Below, in pieces: positions 1 through 14,000 of a DNA stretch of 64,000 bases (the stretch's first letter is position 1; every line of letters begins with the position of its first letter). Below the pieces are notes generated by a model. That model made no database searches. It was not told where the DNA came from and was given only the letters and a program-made list of their open reading frames with translations. Source of the DNA: Balanoglossus misakiensis (Eukaryota; Hemichordata); NCBI GenBank assembly GCA_040954595.2, contig CM082597.2, positions 4,960,001 through 5,024,000 on the forward strand, read 5' to 3'. The position numbers were made by a program, and so were the translations under genes.

Positions 1-3000
1 CCGTCTGTCACTGGGAATGACATTTTTTTTTGCTGTTATAAATTTAGACAGAATATAAGACAATATTGCAAACAAAATGACATGTGTATGTACCTGTACT
101 TTACAGTACCTGATGTTATTTACAAACTTTGAACATACATTGGTCCAGATATGTTTATAATTGTTGCAAACACTGCAACCTATGACCAACCACTGTTTCC
201 CTTGTCTCGATGGAATTAATTAAAACTGCCCAATTAATGCTGGTTAAACTAGGTGGGAATGAACCTAAGAAACTTTTATCTGCGAGACCAAGTGATATTT
301 GTAATTTCTATGATAATGTAACGGTTATAGACGTCAGTGAAATATAATAGTCATAGATGCCACTGAAGCATGTAAGAGTATTTTTACTTCTTCTGTGTGA
401 TCCATCTGCAGTGTTAGCAAAGTCTGCTCTTCAGAACGATTGCACTTTCCAACAGCCAGCATTGCTGTTTTGATAAGCTCTTCTTTGTACATTGGTAAAA
501 TGCCCGACAATTAACAAGTCAAATCAAATTCCTTCCTCAGCGCCGTTATGCAAACGTTTCCGCTTTGCGCAGTCAAGCAAAGATTTCCTTCACCCGCCGC
601 GCCTTTTTATTGAAAAGGGATTCTTGGATTTCACTGCAAATCGTCAATACAAGTAGTTGAATCTATGCATCGGCTACACTAAGTAGAGCAGCCGCCATAA
701 TTATTGAGCGGATTTCTATCGAACGAGTTTTCAGGAAACTTCGTCTCGCCGTTTGAGCAGAATCCCCTGCATTCAACAGTTTGTAAAGATAATGCACTAC
801 TTCAAGGGATAAGTGCGTTTCATACAAAGAAATGCTTAAGCCATTTTAGTAACTGGCTCTTCAGTAAAAATACTGCTGCAATATTCATCGCACATTGCTA
901 CCGGGCTCTTTCGAGAATAATTTCGCACAAATTGTCTGCACAGCAAATCTTGGCTGGTAATACTTTTCCCCCAGCATATCGAGTGGTAAGCAGTAATCAC
1001 AAGCAATTTGCTGATACAGTTCGCACAAATTTATGCGGATTCAAAATACTCCATACGTCAATAGCTGACATGGCGTAAGCTGTCAAGACAGGTTAATATC
1101 AAATAATTAGCACAAATCACATTCTACAGTGGATCGAGCATATATCACCATTAATTAAAAAAATAATTAATTTAGCCATCCAGTTTGATACAACGGAATG
1201 CTGTAGAACAATACCATGGTTAGAAGACAGGTTTAATGACATATTAGCTGAGAATTTCAGTAATGGGAACAAAATTAAGACATCACCGCAAAAAAAAGAT
1301 CGCCAGCATTGATTTATCAATTAGGAAAACGGCAGTTTAAATAAAGCTTGAGGATATACGGCAGACTCTGCATTAATAAACCCACTTAGTGTACCCCAGT
1401 CACATTGGCAACTCCTTAATGACTTTTTCACTCTCACAAGTGAAGGATGTTCATTTCGTTACACACAGGTTAGCGTTCATGGTATGCGCCTGCTAAATTA
1501 AGTAAGATGCGACTCAGACAATCAATTATCCGGGACTGAAGGAGGCCACAGAGGCCGAACTTGGTCCCCTGAAACATCAAATTGCCGCAACTGATTAAGT
1601 GTGAGATGTTATGTACAGAACTACTAATGCCAATGGCAAGGTAACAAAGGGGAGTGTCAATTCGAGATTTTGAATTTGGCGTTTTTGGCCTCGTTGGGTG
1701 AATAACGGTCATCATCATAAGTCAACACTGCAACCCCTAAGAGTTATACTTCTCATTCCTAATGAACAAACTAAGAATTCTGGACTGCCTTACTGGCTTA
1801 TTTACAGCTCTACTTATTAAGAAGACATGTCTAACTACTCCTGTGGAAAACGAAACATTGCAGTCTACATATAAATTTCCCCTCAGTATGACAGATATAT
1901 GGTCCCTTATGCAAATGTATAGCTACAGATACCATGAAAAGTTTTAGCCCAGACAGCACAGATTTTAGTTGGTGACATAGACACGACCCTTTGACCATAT
2001 ATAGGCACATGTAAATAATGGGTTGTTGTAGCCCTCATTAAGTCTGCGTTATACAAGTCCTTAAATATGAAGAAACTGTTTGAATGTATTTTCCCCTTCT
2101 TAAATAATGAAGCAATCTGGTCGTTCATTGAGGGACTGGATCTACTGGAATACATGTATAGCCATTGGAAACAGACTCTTCAGGTCTGCTTATGTATGCA
2201 TGGTATTCTTTGCTGGCCATTGGAATTCCTGGGACACCGCGTCTCAGAAGAATCAAGCTGTTCGGTGAATTACGAACAGGCAGATTTATAGCCACGCTAA
2301 TAGGAAACTAAAGGCCTGGCGCGAACAGTGTCAATAACAAGCAATCGTCAGGGTTCTAGACCGATGAATCTCAACGTTATTTGTGGATTGTCTCATCTGC
2401 TTTAGAAGTTATGAGAGAAACGCTGAGTAAAAAAAGGCTCTACCTATAAGATATGCAAACTACACTGTATTAAGGAAAACAGATAATTGCTGATACAAGC
2501 AAATGTGGCCGTTAGGTACCGAGTATCATTCTGATTGGACGAGAGCTCAATCCATCTATGGTATAACATGTGATATATCACTGGTAAATGGGCCCCTGAA
2601 CTAGCATATAAGGTCAATGCGGAAACCAGGAGAGGAATGAACATTTAAACAACATGGGGGAAGTTTAGCGTTTTGGAAAAAATAAAATGTTGAATATATC
2701 AAAGCTTTCTTCTAAAACTTCATGTCATAAGTCTTGTCACTAACAGTACACTGCCCTATATACTTGTGCGACCCGCATGACAGTATATTACAAATGATAC
2801 TGCGGTCTTTATGCACAAGTCTCTAACATGGGTGCTGCATGCAATATTACTTTCCACAGCAATGTGTTGCTACTCATCATGACAACAAGACCATAAATTC
2901 AGAGGTGATTAGCACAAGGCACGTCAGAAGTTCCCAAAGTGTTCCATTTCATAAGTTTCAATGAGTGAAATACTCCCTGAAGCCTGAAACCAATATTGTA

Positions 3001-4960
3001 CTTCATTTTACATCAGCGATGATCGACGGTCTAAGTTATTTTTATATAACAGCTCAGCAGGTAAAAGGCTTAATCGATTATTTTTTTAATTAAACGTTAT
3101 CATGTATACAATTTAATAACACGCTGATAAATGGAAAATCTCGCACGGGTAACCTTCAAAGAGTGTTTTATTACATTTCGCTGAAAGTTCGTAAAATGGC
3201 TATAAGTATTCATAAATTTCTAAAGATTAACTCGTGTGTGGAAGAGAAATATTGATGGTTAGCATATTTAATTAGTTTGCCAGAATCTCACTCATGTTTT
3301 TAGGATTCTGAGGTGAACCTTATTTAGGTCGAGAGACACAAGTGAACGGTTTGACTGATTTAATGACATGTTACCATATATTGCATTTTGTATCTGTCAG
3401 CTTTGAGCATACGCAAGTTGGGAGGTATTGCTTCGTTAAAAGCATTATTTTATTAACCCTGTCTATAACTGCCATATTTAATCACTATAACTGCCATACT
3501 TAATCAAACGATTTATATCGAATAATGAGAATTCTGCGAATTGCGCATGCACTGACATATGTGTGAATATGAACATTTTCTCATAATTACTTTAAATTAT
3601 TAATTTCATAAAATAGTATAGGTTTTCTCAAACGTTATATTTTAAAATTTTGAGAAGATAAAACTAAACAACCAATAAAGCTATCCAGAGTAGAACAAGA
3701 AACCATAGTTGACAAATGGGAGGAAAATACAAAAGTTACAGTTACATAGACTTTGAGGTTATTAGTGTATTGGAGACAGATTTTCAGAAGGATGACAGTC
3801 ATTTACAAGCCTTTAAATTGAACATATTATTTTGACTCTTTTTTCCAAGTAATACCAATGGTTCAGCTGTTAACTATCCATGCTTATAAACATAGTTTAT
3901 TGATAAAATGAATGAAAGTCAAATTTAAAACTAAATCTTGATGGTTGGTAGACAGACGACAGGCAACATACCCAGAAGTTAGAGATAATTGTCAAATCCG
4001 GTATAATGCCATCTTATCATGTGACGACAAAACAATTTCATTAGAGGAAATCAGGAATATGTTGTCTGCAAGAAATGGATATAAATGTCATTTGGTTAGG
4101 GGCACTCAGTGTTACTGATTTAGAGAAAATAGCACAATGTCTGCAAGAGGAAACATATATTGATTAAATCGATGGTAACGAGGTATGTACACTCTGTAAA
4201 ATATTGAAAAGCTTATCGGATATAATCCAGAAGGAATTGAACGACGACAAGACAAACTGGCGCCAAAATCTGACAGATCGAACAGTACACTAGACGTCGT
4301 TATTATTTATCGTAGATATGATATTTTAGTAGTATCTAAAATTTCTGTCGTCAAAGCTTTTTTTTTAAACTTGCAGCATTGTACTGGCAGATTTATGTTG
4401 TCTGCTATCTCTTAAAGTCTGAATCGATTTTAATCTTGTGGTTTAAAAAAAGAATAAATAAAATGCACGGATAGATATGGATTTTACTGCTGTGATCATA
4501 TAGTTTGGCAGGCCAGATTTTTTTAAACATGCTGTGAAGAGTAGGTCTTTTAAGGTCACTATCTGTTGAAGGTATATCAAATTTCATTGCTTTGAATTCT
4601 ATTCATGAAAATGACATTGTTATGCGCAAATGTCACTGCTGAGAATCCATCGCCCGAACGAGCGATTTATTGCTACTAACAGTAAAAATTTACTGATCCC
4701 CTTATCAACTGGGAGAAGTTAAAATTGATATACAGAAATGTCGATGGTTATTTATGTAAGTTGGGGATAACGGCATCTGAATGCAGACTAGCTACCTGTA
4801 GCTAGACACATACATACGGTACATACATATGAAGTATGCGGTTCGACTGGTCCGATACAAAGTGCTTAATACTAAAGTACAGTGAAATATAAAGAAAGGG
4901 TAGTTGGAGAAACGAAAGACAGGATAATCTCTACAATGTTGTTTCGTGAGTCTATATACC

Positions 4961-5003
4961 CGTACATAGATACATACATACATAGATACATACATACATA
5001 CAG
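4961..5003. repeat. TACA/GATA microsatellite
   Basis: A run of tacata and gataca tetranucleotide units, read directly from the sequence. The minus-strand open frame across it is a by-product of the repeat. Confidence 0.9.
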
Positions 5004-5608
5004 TTACAAATACAAACGCCTATTCAGTAGTAAAATGATTGGTGTTAATTAATATAGTAAGCTGAATGATATGTGGGCTGTAAGTTTGCTGGTGTGAAGT
5101 GATGAAATGAGACAAATCCAAGCGTAAACCATCACCACTGTGTGTGCATTTTTGTGTGGCCGTGCATTCATCTCCTTCTGACAATGTCTGGAAAATGAGA
5201 ATCAAGCAAACGGATATGTCATTGGCGTGGTTGAAATGGGTAGTTTGACAAAAATATTAGTACTGTGTCAACATGTTGCCGGCATTAAGGCAAGCCGTGA
5301 ATCGTGCAGTGAATTACTCTAAGTGACCTTAAGTGACTTGAACAGAGTATTGAAGAGAACATCACGATCATACGGTCTGATCTGTCTCCAGTGGACTGTA
5401 AAGTAATCGACAGATAATAGAGATGATTGTGTTCACCACTATTGATGTCCCCAGGGATACCTCATGCCAAGTGTCTTAACTTGAACTCGTCTTTGTACAG
5501 GGGCTGATACACTCAGAGAGAGAGAGAGAGGACATGCATTAAAAATCATGTGATTAAGCTCATTCAGTAATTCTCTCTCTAATTAACAGCATGTCTGTCT
5601 ATCCATCC

Positions 5609-5616
5609 TATCTATG

Positions 5617-5647
<31 letters not shown>

Positions 5648-5697
5648 GTATCCATCTATCTATCTATCCATCTATCTATCTATCTATCTATATATCT
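5609..5697. repeat. TATC microsatellite
   Basis: Near-continuous tatc units with a few single-base changes, preceded at about 5514-5530 by a short (AG)n tract. The open frame rich in Ile, Tyr, Leu and Ser across it is a repeat artefact. Confidence 0.95.
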
Positions 5698-6157
5698 AAG
5701 AATCTCCCTATCAGTACAACATGTCTTTGCTTCCACCCAAAATAAATTACCACAATTAAACATGTATCTATTTCAACTTCTGTAGCCAATGTTACTCGAG
5801 GGTAGATGGTGAACCTTGTATGTTCTAATTTCAATAAACCATCAACGAAGGGCCGGGGTTGTAGTTACAAAACCACATCATCAATTATTCAAAATCCAAT
5901 TTTCGAATTCTTCAATATAAGGAAGACTTTATCCTTGGGTTTCAATTGCTCTGTCAATATGACTGGACATCAGGCTGCCTAATAGGGACAGACTGCCCAA
6001 CACACTGACTTGTTTGTTCGCAGGTAAATCACTTCTGTAGTGCATGCAGTGTGCCTTGCCGGGCTCCCCCAGTGCTCATATACTCTATGTGAAATTATTC
6101 CGGCAATATCAATCCGCGGAGAGATTATGCTTTTCAATCGAGGACAGGTTATGACTG

Positions 6158-6282
6158 AGTGTGTGTATGTATGTATGTGTGTATGTATGTATGTGTGTAT
6201 GTGTGTATGTATGTATGTATGTATGTATGTATGTATGTATGTATGTATGTATGTATGTATGTATGTATGTATGTGTGTGTGT
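6158..6282. repeat. ATGT/GTGT microsatellite
   Basis: About 125 bp of atgt units with interspersed gtgt units. It makes two overlapping plus-strand open frames rich in Met, Tyr, Val and Cys, which are not genes. Confidence 0.97.
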
Positions 6283-6414
6283 TCCTACTCACAAAGAGCT
6301 ATTGAATTACATTCTCAAAAGTGTCGCTGTGAATCAAACATTTATTCACTGTTTATCACAAAGACTTTGGCAAAGGCATACACTGCCAATTGTTTGGTTC
6401 ACGTGATCAAATTA

Positions 6415-6556
6415 AGCAATAAAACACCCCCAGCCATGGTATATCACGAGATTTTGACCAGTTCACGACATATACGCACGAGCGATAGCGAGTGCGTATA
6501 TGGAGTTGAACTGGTCAAAATCGAGTGGTATACCATGGCTGGGGTGTTTTATTGCT
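6415..6556. mobile_element. Palindromic (foldback) element
   Basis: The left arm (about 6415-6484) and right arm (about 6489-6556) are near-perfect reverse complements of roughly 68 bp, separated by only a few bases. The termini read agcaataaaacaccc and its complement. This suits a foldback or MITE-type non-autonomous element, or a recent palindromic duplication. No coding capacity is seen. Its family is not known. Confidence 0.75.
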
Positions 6557-6725
6557 ATTATATTATGCCAGTATATTGAAACTTTGCATAAAACATTTTA
6601 AAAAGGCATTTTCTTTAACTATGATATATGACTGTGGTATATGGCTAATATATCACGGTCACGTGTCGTGTCTCGACCAATCAAATAGCGTGATTTACAC
6701 CATCAATATACTGGTATAATATAAT
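6557..6725. mobile_element. Short element with 23-bp terminal inverted repeats
   Basis: Positions 6557-6579 and 6703-6725 are inverted copies of a 23-bp AT-rich sequence containing ccagtatattga, with one mismatch. The 169-bp segment directly abuts the palindrome at 6415-6556, so the two may be halves of one compound element. A MITE is the simplest reading. No target-site duplication was established. Confidence 0.55.
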
Positions 6726-9700
6726 TACTTAATATTGCAATTCGAATGTGCAGGCCAGTGGTGATACGAAACATGCTTTTTATGTTTATGACATACATAA
6801 ACACATAATTTCAGATGTACCGGTAGGTCCCCCATTTATGTATCTGAGACCAACACAGTGATAGTTGTATGGGCCTAAATGTTGGCGACTAATTAGACTC
6901 GGTGTAATCTTATTCAAACATGTAGTACACATTGGGGCAACACCATTACAATTCTAATTTTAACTGTATCCTTTGCTTTATATAAATGGACAGATAAGTA
7001 ATCCTGTTGACTGACTGCCACACACATTGGCTCTTTTGACGTAAATCTTCATTCACAAAAAAAACATTTATGATTAAATTTTGGATGTCTGTTGTGCGCA
7101 AAAGAAACACACAGTACCATGACGAACGTGCCAATTTCCCAGCCGGTCGATTTTGTTGGGATTAGCCGTCCACTGTGCAAACCTGATTAGTCCAAGGTGA
7201 TATTGCGCCTCATAAATTAATCAACGCATAATCACATGTTTATGACCGTCGTTTATAAACTGTGAACTGGTAAAATGACGTTTATGGCAGTGAGGATTAA
7301 GATAAGCTTAACTAAGTTATGGTTGATGGTAACTACAACGTCATGCTTGTACTTAATTCCAAGTTCGGATATGCTCCTATGATACAGATTTTGATTGGAG
7401 ATCAAGAGGAAGGCACAAACACTTTAGAGGACTGGTACAATAACTGTTGACGCAATGAAATATCAGAAGATTTACAAGTCTATCGATACACATTAATCGG
7501 AAAAATAACATCATTTATTCACATAGCAACGGGTTCTTATACAAACATCTCTCACTTATTCCCTTTAAAGCTTCCTTTTGAACAACGAAACCACTGTAGT
7601 TTCACATTTGGAGATCTCATCAAGCTCTTGTATTCGAGGCATTTTAATGATCTGAGCTACATTTCATGAGTATTTTAACAGCTTTGTAGTGTTGTCGCTC
7701 CCACTTGTAAACACGAAGATATCCCTTACTGAACATCGAAAACTCGTAAAATCCTTGTAATCCATTAAGGCCGTTAAGAGAATACCTAGTTAGGCCCAGG
7801 CTGGAGAGCATACTTTGCAAGAAATTGAGATAAAATTCATAGCTTTTGCAGTTTTCTCTGCATACTCAGACTGATCTCATAGCTAAGTATGGCTCTCGCA
7901 GCGCCAATTCTTGCACATTACGAGGATTTTGAAGTTTCGAAAATCAATAAATGTATGATTAGTGACGAACATTGCCACCGTTTCAGAGCCTTTCATTTTT
8001 CTGCTGACATTTTTGTAAATTCTAGTGAAAGTATCTCCCATGCATATCCATCAATTTGCATCAGTTGCCTCTCTCTATAATTCAGATGAACTCTACTTTC
8101 TGTTATCTCAGCTGCAGGTTACCGTCACGCGGTATATCTACTATTCCCCCCCCCCCCATGCAAAACACCAGGTCTTATGTCATACCAATGTCTGTGTACG
8201 ATAGATATATCTGTTTCATAATATTATGTCAAAGAAGGCTTTCAAATGAGTTGATCTCAGTAACAGTGTAATGCCAAACAGTTTAATTACATTGAACTTT
8301 AGGAATCTATTGTACCAATTTTTTTGAAAATTGTTGAGGCACAGAGACATATTCAGTATTTGTTACAATGTAAGTATACCGGTATATCTGGTTTCAGAGA
8401 TGAGGGTATATGATATTTATTGAGTTTGTAACATGGGGAAACAACTGTGCAATAGTTTATGGACATGTTGTGCTCCTTACAATGCCCCACCTTCTGAAAG
8501 GAAATAAACTGGCCACATAACCAATGTTTCGAGGGATGATCAAAATGAGGGTTGTAGTCAATTTGCAGTAAATGTTTATTGCCAAAACATTCTCTGGTTG
8601 GCATTTTGTTTATAAAATTGACTCGTTCCAAATGCTGCTTTTTTGGTGTAAACAGTTTTAAGAGTGTCTTTGAAGTCGATTCCTGGCCCAAGCAGTATGT
8701 AATTGGCGTTCTGCGTTAAATGCAATGAGGGACTTACTGGCGTCACGGGAGAGCTCGCCGAATTGAGGGGTTAATGGAGACATAGCAGAGGTGGGCAACT
8801 GAATAAGAGAACATGAACTCAGTCTGAACTATGGCATTTCCCAGGGCGCTCAATAGAGCTTAAGCAGCAATGTATCAACTTCCAAGGTTGCGAGGAACCC
8901 GTTATCGACCAAGATTTATACCCTCGCCACCGGCAGTGGGTTAAGAATAGCCACATTCAAACACATAACCACTTCAGTTCCAGTACCTGTGCTATTAATT
9001 TCTGTTTTTGGTTTTGAACTCTGTTGACATACTGGCTGAGGTAATAAATTAATCCTGTTTGCGACTGCCTTCCTTAAGGCCCTATCAGTCACATCACATC
9101 ACATCAAACGAATGAATCGTCGTTTACTTAAAGGTCCATATTTCTTGACGTAAGCATGGATATAAAATAAAAACAATTTTTCTGCACATAGAACTGTTCA
9201 GTTGGAAACTAAAGGGATAGCAGTGCATATCATATGCCCCTATAAGAGCGCCTTGAAACATCTTTACAGTAGATTTCATGAATGACTACAGAAGAGTCAT
9301 TTTACCACATTTTTTTTACTTTCAATGAACATGTGGAATATGTAGCAGATTACATTAATTACCATCTTCCTTTTTCTCCTTAAGTACTCTCTTACTTATT
9401 GTCACTGGAGAGCTGTGCATTTGGACAGCAATGGACACTTAATATCAAATTCAAAATCACAATTCACATCAGTATTTAAAGATAAAAATTAATAATACAT
9501 GGTGTATTTCAATTGTTCTGTACAATAACCTCGGTTTAGCTGCGACTCGCGAGTTTACAATGCAGTGCATATTCCGGTACTGCCAGGCAAGAAATAAATG
9601 ACTCCATCAATTATCAGGATTGCAGAAACACTTGAATTCAAGAACATCGCCTCCTTGCGATATCCTGATAACAGAAAAGGGCATTGGACCGTAGAGGAAT

Positions 9701-12700
9701 GAGTGATGAATTCTGATGGTCATGCGTCAGGTGAGCAAGGATAATTGTGAAATGGAAGGGAATACACAACACTGATCTGAAGGTGGTGAATTTGAGTATG
9801 TCACACAAAATGTATGCTGTCTGTGTCTTCCATTGCCTCATTGTCTGTCTGTTTGCCTGTATGTAGGTCTGGCTCTCACTTTAGTCTGCTCACCTGTTTA
9901 CCTGTAGCGTGTTCTGTTTGTCGTATTTTGTTTGTTTGACTGTGTCTGTCTGTCTATCTCTACCAGGCTCTTTTCATACTACCGGTACATACATAATATT
10001 GTGCACAGTTGTTTTCTCGGTTGTGATGGGTGAACAACAACAGCCGTTGAGCGCTGACGTCGGCATTTGTTCATATAGTTTCAATCACATGCGACATTGC
10101 AATCCATTCTCGTGTATACTAAAGTAGAAGTTATTAAATATCTCAGCAGGTTCGACGCACGCAGCCATTGGCTGTTCATGGAAGTGGCAATACCGGTGGT
10201 TAAGTGGTAATAAAGCACGATTATGGCATGAAAAGCCCCAGTCTTATCCTAGAGTTATCAAGTCACCCATACTTAAAAAGAATGCATTTGAATGAAAACG
10301 TATACATGAGTATTCAACGGTAATTTGCTACAGCAGCTAAGTAAGGACGTCTTATAATAAGCAAAGCACGTCGCCACATCCCTTGGATAAATGGTCTATA
10401 TGCACAGACACTATAAATTGATTCAATTTACGACCAAATTGCATTTGTCCGTTTCCGGAATTAATTTGTAAACAATCTACGGGTTTTGTCTACAGAACAG
10501 GAATTGGCGTGATGATGTCAGACAAAAAAAGCCAGCAAAAACAGCAGGGCATTCAAACCATGCAAAACAAAGTTATGATTGTTGCCCCAATGTTTCGTGA
10601 CCAAAAATCAAAGCAATTAAAGTTATCTCTGAAAGAACCGGAGCATATAAATATACCTAGGCACACCTTACTCACTGTAATGTTCGACAGAAACTGACCA
10701 ACTTCTACCGTATAACCATGTCAATGACTTGATGCTTGTACATAAAATAGCAACTACTACACGACTTGTACCAAAATCATAAAGTCTAACATATTAAACA
10801 GCTTTTGCAATTCCTTAAATGCCACCCCCTATTTACGGTGTTAGTTAGTTACAATAGTAATATAAGGTTTGCCTAAACATTTCATTATTTTATTGTTACC
10901 ACGCCCCTGATAACAGAGAGAAGTACCACGACTTTCGACGAGAAGATGACAATTTGATATTGATTTTCTGCAAGGTACACCATCATTTAGAGTGCATCTG
11001 TCCAGTTTTCAGATGCTGTGTGCCCCGCTAAGAATAGCGTCACATTTCCATGCATAGCTGTTTTGTCCCACACTAGTCTTTATCAAACATATTCACCAAA
11101 TTTCACATACCGGTTTTCGAGACTCCTGCAACCCAGGTTCGATTTTCCAGCTCTTTCGAAGAGTAGAAAATGCACTTTGTAGATAGTTATCTTCACAACT
11201 CTTCCCTGGGCGCACAAGTATAGCAGTACTGAGAAGCAACGACAGGCATTGCGCTGAGGTATTATAGCATATTGAGTGGATGCTGTAATCAGTCGCCGAG
11301 CAACCAGTGCGCGACCAATTACAATTCAGCAGACTCCCTAGGTATGTGGTCATTTACTTGAACTCATGCCCTGCATCAAACATGAACTTAGAACTGGCAA
11401 GATTGTAAGTTGGCACATATTGAAAAAAAAATCCAAAAACAGCAACACTATTGAAGGGTTTCTTGGCTGCTGTGTCTGCAATGGAAGATGTCCAATTGAG
11501 ACGATCGTATGATAATGATCTTGACAGAAAATTCAAGTGTTCTAGATGAACAGCGTGGCACATTTCACATAAAATTTAGATACAGCTGGGATTCTACCTT
11601 CAGAACATTTCTCTGACGAGTGAGGACAGTGTTCATCGGAGTTCCGACAAATACTCTCTGTGTCATCAATGTACAAAGAACAGAATTATCTGATTATAGT
11701 GTAATCAGCTGCTACTCTAGGCTTGATATCCGACAAAATGCGCTACTGGGATCACTTTGCACCAATTACACGCAGGCATAGGCATGTGCACATTGATGGG
11801 GATAAATCAACCCTGGTATGCTACAAGAAAAATAAATGGATAATAAAAACATTTTAGGTTTGTATGCAATGTATGCATTTGATACAGAATAAACCAGATT
11901 AGCTGGAACACAGGTGAATGTATCAGAAATACAGACCTTCCTTTTTGTGAAATTTTCAAGAAATTGACACTCTTTTCTGAAAATTTTCCATGTAAGGCTT
12001 TGGAAAATGAAATACACTGCATCTGGGGTAGTCATCTACCTCTAAGCCTTTTAATATTATTTGATATGCAATACCGTTTCGGCACCTTAATAAGATTAAA
12101 TTATGCGCTCATTGGGAAAGGTCGCAATTTATTTACAAAACTGCCTTTTTATCTTACTATTCCAATGTAACGCTGATGAAAAAGTACTTTATTATATAGA
12201 TTTTACACTGATACATTGTGGCAGATGTGATTTTTATTTATATCAGCTTGCTGAGAGGGCAAATCCATCCAAATTAAAATTTATATCAATATGTAACACA
12301 GTAGAGATAAGTCATGCTTATCGTGTGTGTAAAATATAATCCATTCCGATAAATTAAATACATTGTTGTACTGTGTCCAGCGCTTTATGGCTTAAAGGTT
12401 AAAAATGCAAACGTATTGGCATCTTTATAGGTTGAATTTTTCAATTTTCACTTATGATTTTCCACAAATAATTTGTTGATGTTGCCGACAAATAGTGAAT
12501 GGCCTGTATATATCGAGAGAATATAACGTGAAGGGGTTGTCGCCCTGTGTTTGTTTATAAACATTACAATTCATCCACAAATCCCTGACAATGAAATTAG
12601 ATCATTCTCAGAATGAACGAAGCAGCCGACCGTAGCAAAGACAGCGCATGACAGCAACAGAAGATCCTAGTAGGTCGTGGCAATGGCAGTGAGGTTTGAG

Positions 12701-13990
12701 CTGGTATTGGAGGAGATATTCTCATCGAGGGGAAGCGCCCTCAATCACATGCTGACATCGGACATGGAGTACCTAAGTCAAAAGGGTGTGCTACAGTATT
12801 TTTTATGGTAGGGGCGTGTATGGCTGGGATTTAAATTTGCATTGACATCTTCTTTTCGACATGCCTATGCCATCGTAGCAAAGATACGCCCATAATTTCT
12901 ACCACCAAAGTCAACTAACAATTTCCTTGATACCCATTGGTGAATGCTATAATGGTATTATGCCTTTTTGAGTCTGTGTTGTGAAGTGCTTCTGGACCAG
13001 TTATATTAGTCAGGTAATAAGAATGACGGTTCGGTTGGCTTTGAGACTGGACATTTTTAGCAATGGGCATTCATGCAAGTCAATCTGTCTCATTGGAATT
13101 TTAAAGGTTATACATTAATCATGGGATGATTGTAGCCTCTTTCTGTGTGACCCTTTAGGCAGAATTAATATATGTTCCATCACACATTGATCAAGTTATC
13201 AAAGTCATTTTGTCTAATAGTGGGACCTCTTTGGAGAAAACAGTGAATTCAATTTGTACGCATATATACTTAAACCAGATACATTGTACGCTGCTGCAGA
13301 TTAACCCATATACAGAGAACAATTTTACAGCACATTTTTATATTACAAGTGGCTTCTACTTTGATGAGTGACATGTCCATCATAATTATCAGCTTATTTG
13401 CTTGCGAGATTATTAATATCTCTGGAATCATTGGATTTGTTGCCACAGTATCAGCAAAAGTTAATAAAAATACTGAGATTTGGGGATTTAATTTTATACC
13501 ACCAATCTTTATTTTATTCTAACTGATTGATCCGAGGACCATCTGGAAAGAATCACAGTTACCATTTCTAATGAAATTCTTACTGCAGATCTACGTAAAT
13601 CTCAAATAGCTGTAACTTTTCACTATGCTTTCTGTATCTTTGTTCAAATCCCTGAAGCATTATAACATGCCCAGTATCCAGCTTATTAAAACAACCCATA
13701 TGTATAAAGTCAGCATTGTGATTGTGCAAACTTTGAATTCAAGCCTGGAATAGAATTAATTCAGCTACATGTTTTCACAGTAAAAGCCCCTTCCTTTGAA
13801 AAAGTCCCATTTGTGTGACAAATTTCTGCTTTTCAATGTTTCCTTATAATAAAATTAATAAGATTTGGAATGTGCCTCAAAAATCAAAGTCTCTATATGT
13901 TACATTTGCCATGGTTACACGCTTGTTCACTAAAATTACCGATGAGACCTTACAACCTTAGATAGTGTGATAACCTGTGATAATTTATGG
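6726..13990. other. Gene-poor stretch, no supported gene
   Basis: No frame shows a recognisable protein family. The largest, 8353-8691 minus (112 codons) and 10509-10697 plus (62 codons), have no domain and no convincing splice neighbours. A poly-C tract lies near 8148-8157. Two overlapping AATAAA hexamers on the minus strand at 13508-13518 could serve as the polyadenylation signal of the sulfotransferase gene ending at 14001. The rest is unremarkable intergenic DNA. Confidence 0.55.
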
Positions 13991-14000
13991 CTCATTCACA

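Larger units (their letters stand above)
1..6414. other. Gene-poor AT-rich stretch, no supported gene
   Basis: No open frame here resembles a known family or shows a chain of compatible splice sites. The longest frame (704-1078 plus, 124 codons) has no recognisable domain and no partner exon. Visible structure is limited to microsatellites, a 22-bp tandem duplication near 3465-3506, and AT-rich sequence. I see nothing I would call a gene. Confidence 0.6.

Noticed and set aside
704-1078. Open frame of 124 codons on the plus strand
   Set aside because: No recognisable family, no splice partners and no supporting composition. It is within the length expected by chance in 64 kb.
6040-6579. Open frame of 179 codons and an overlapping 81-codon frame
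   Set aside because: Both are driven by the ATGT microsatellite and run into the palindrome at 6415-6556. Composition is repetitive and no domain is present.
8353-8691. 112-codon minus-strand frame
   Set aside because: No similarity to any family I know and no flanking splice sites in phase. Likely chance.
1-14000. Possible decayed retrotransposon or gene remnants (for example 3950-4200)
   Set aside because: Short stretches read as plausible peptide, but stops are frequent and no reverse transcriptase, integrase or transposase motif could be identified.
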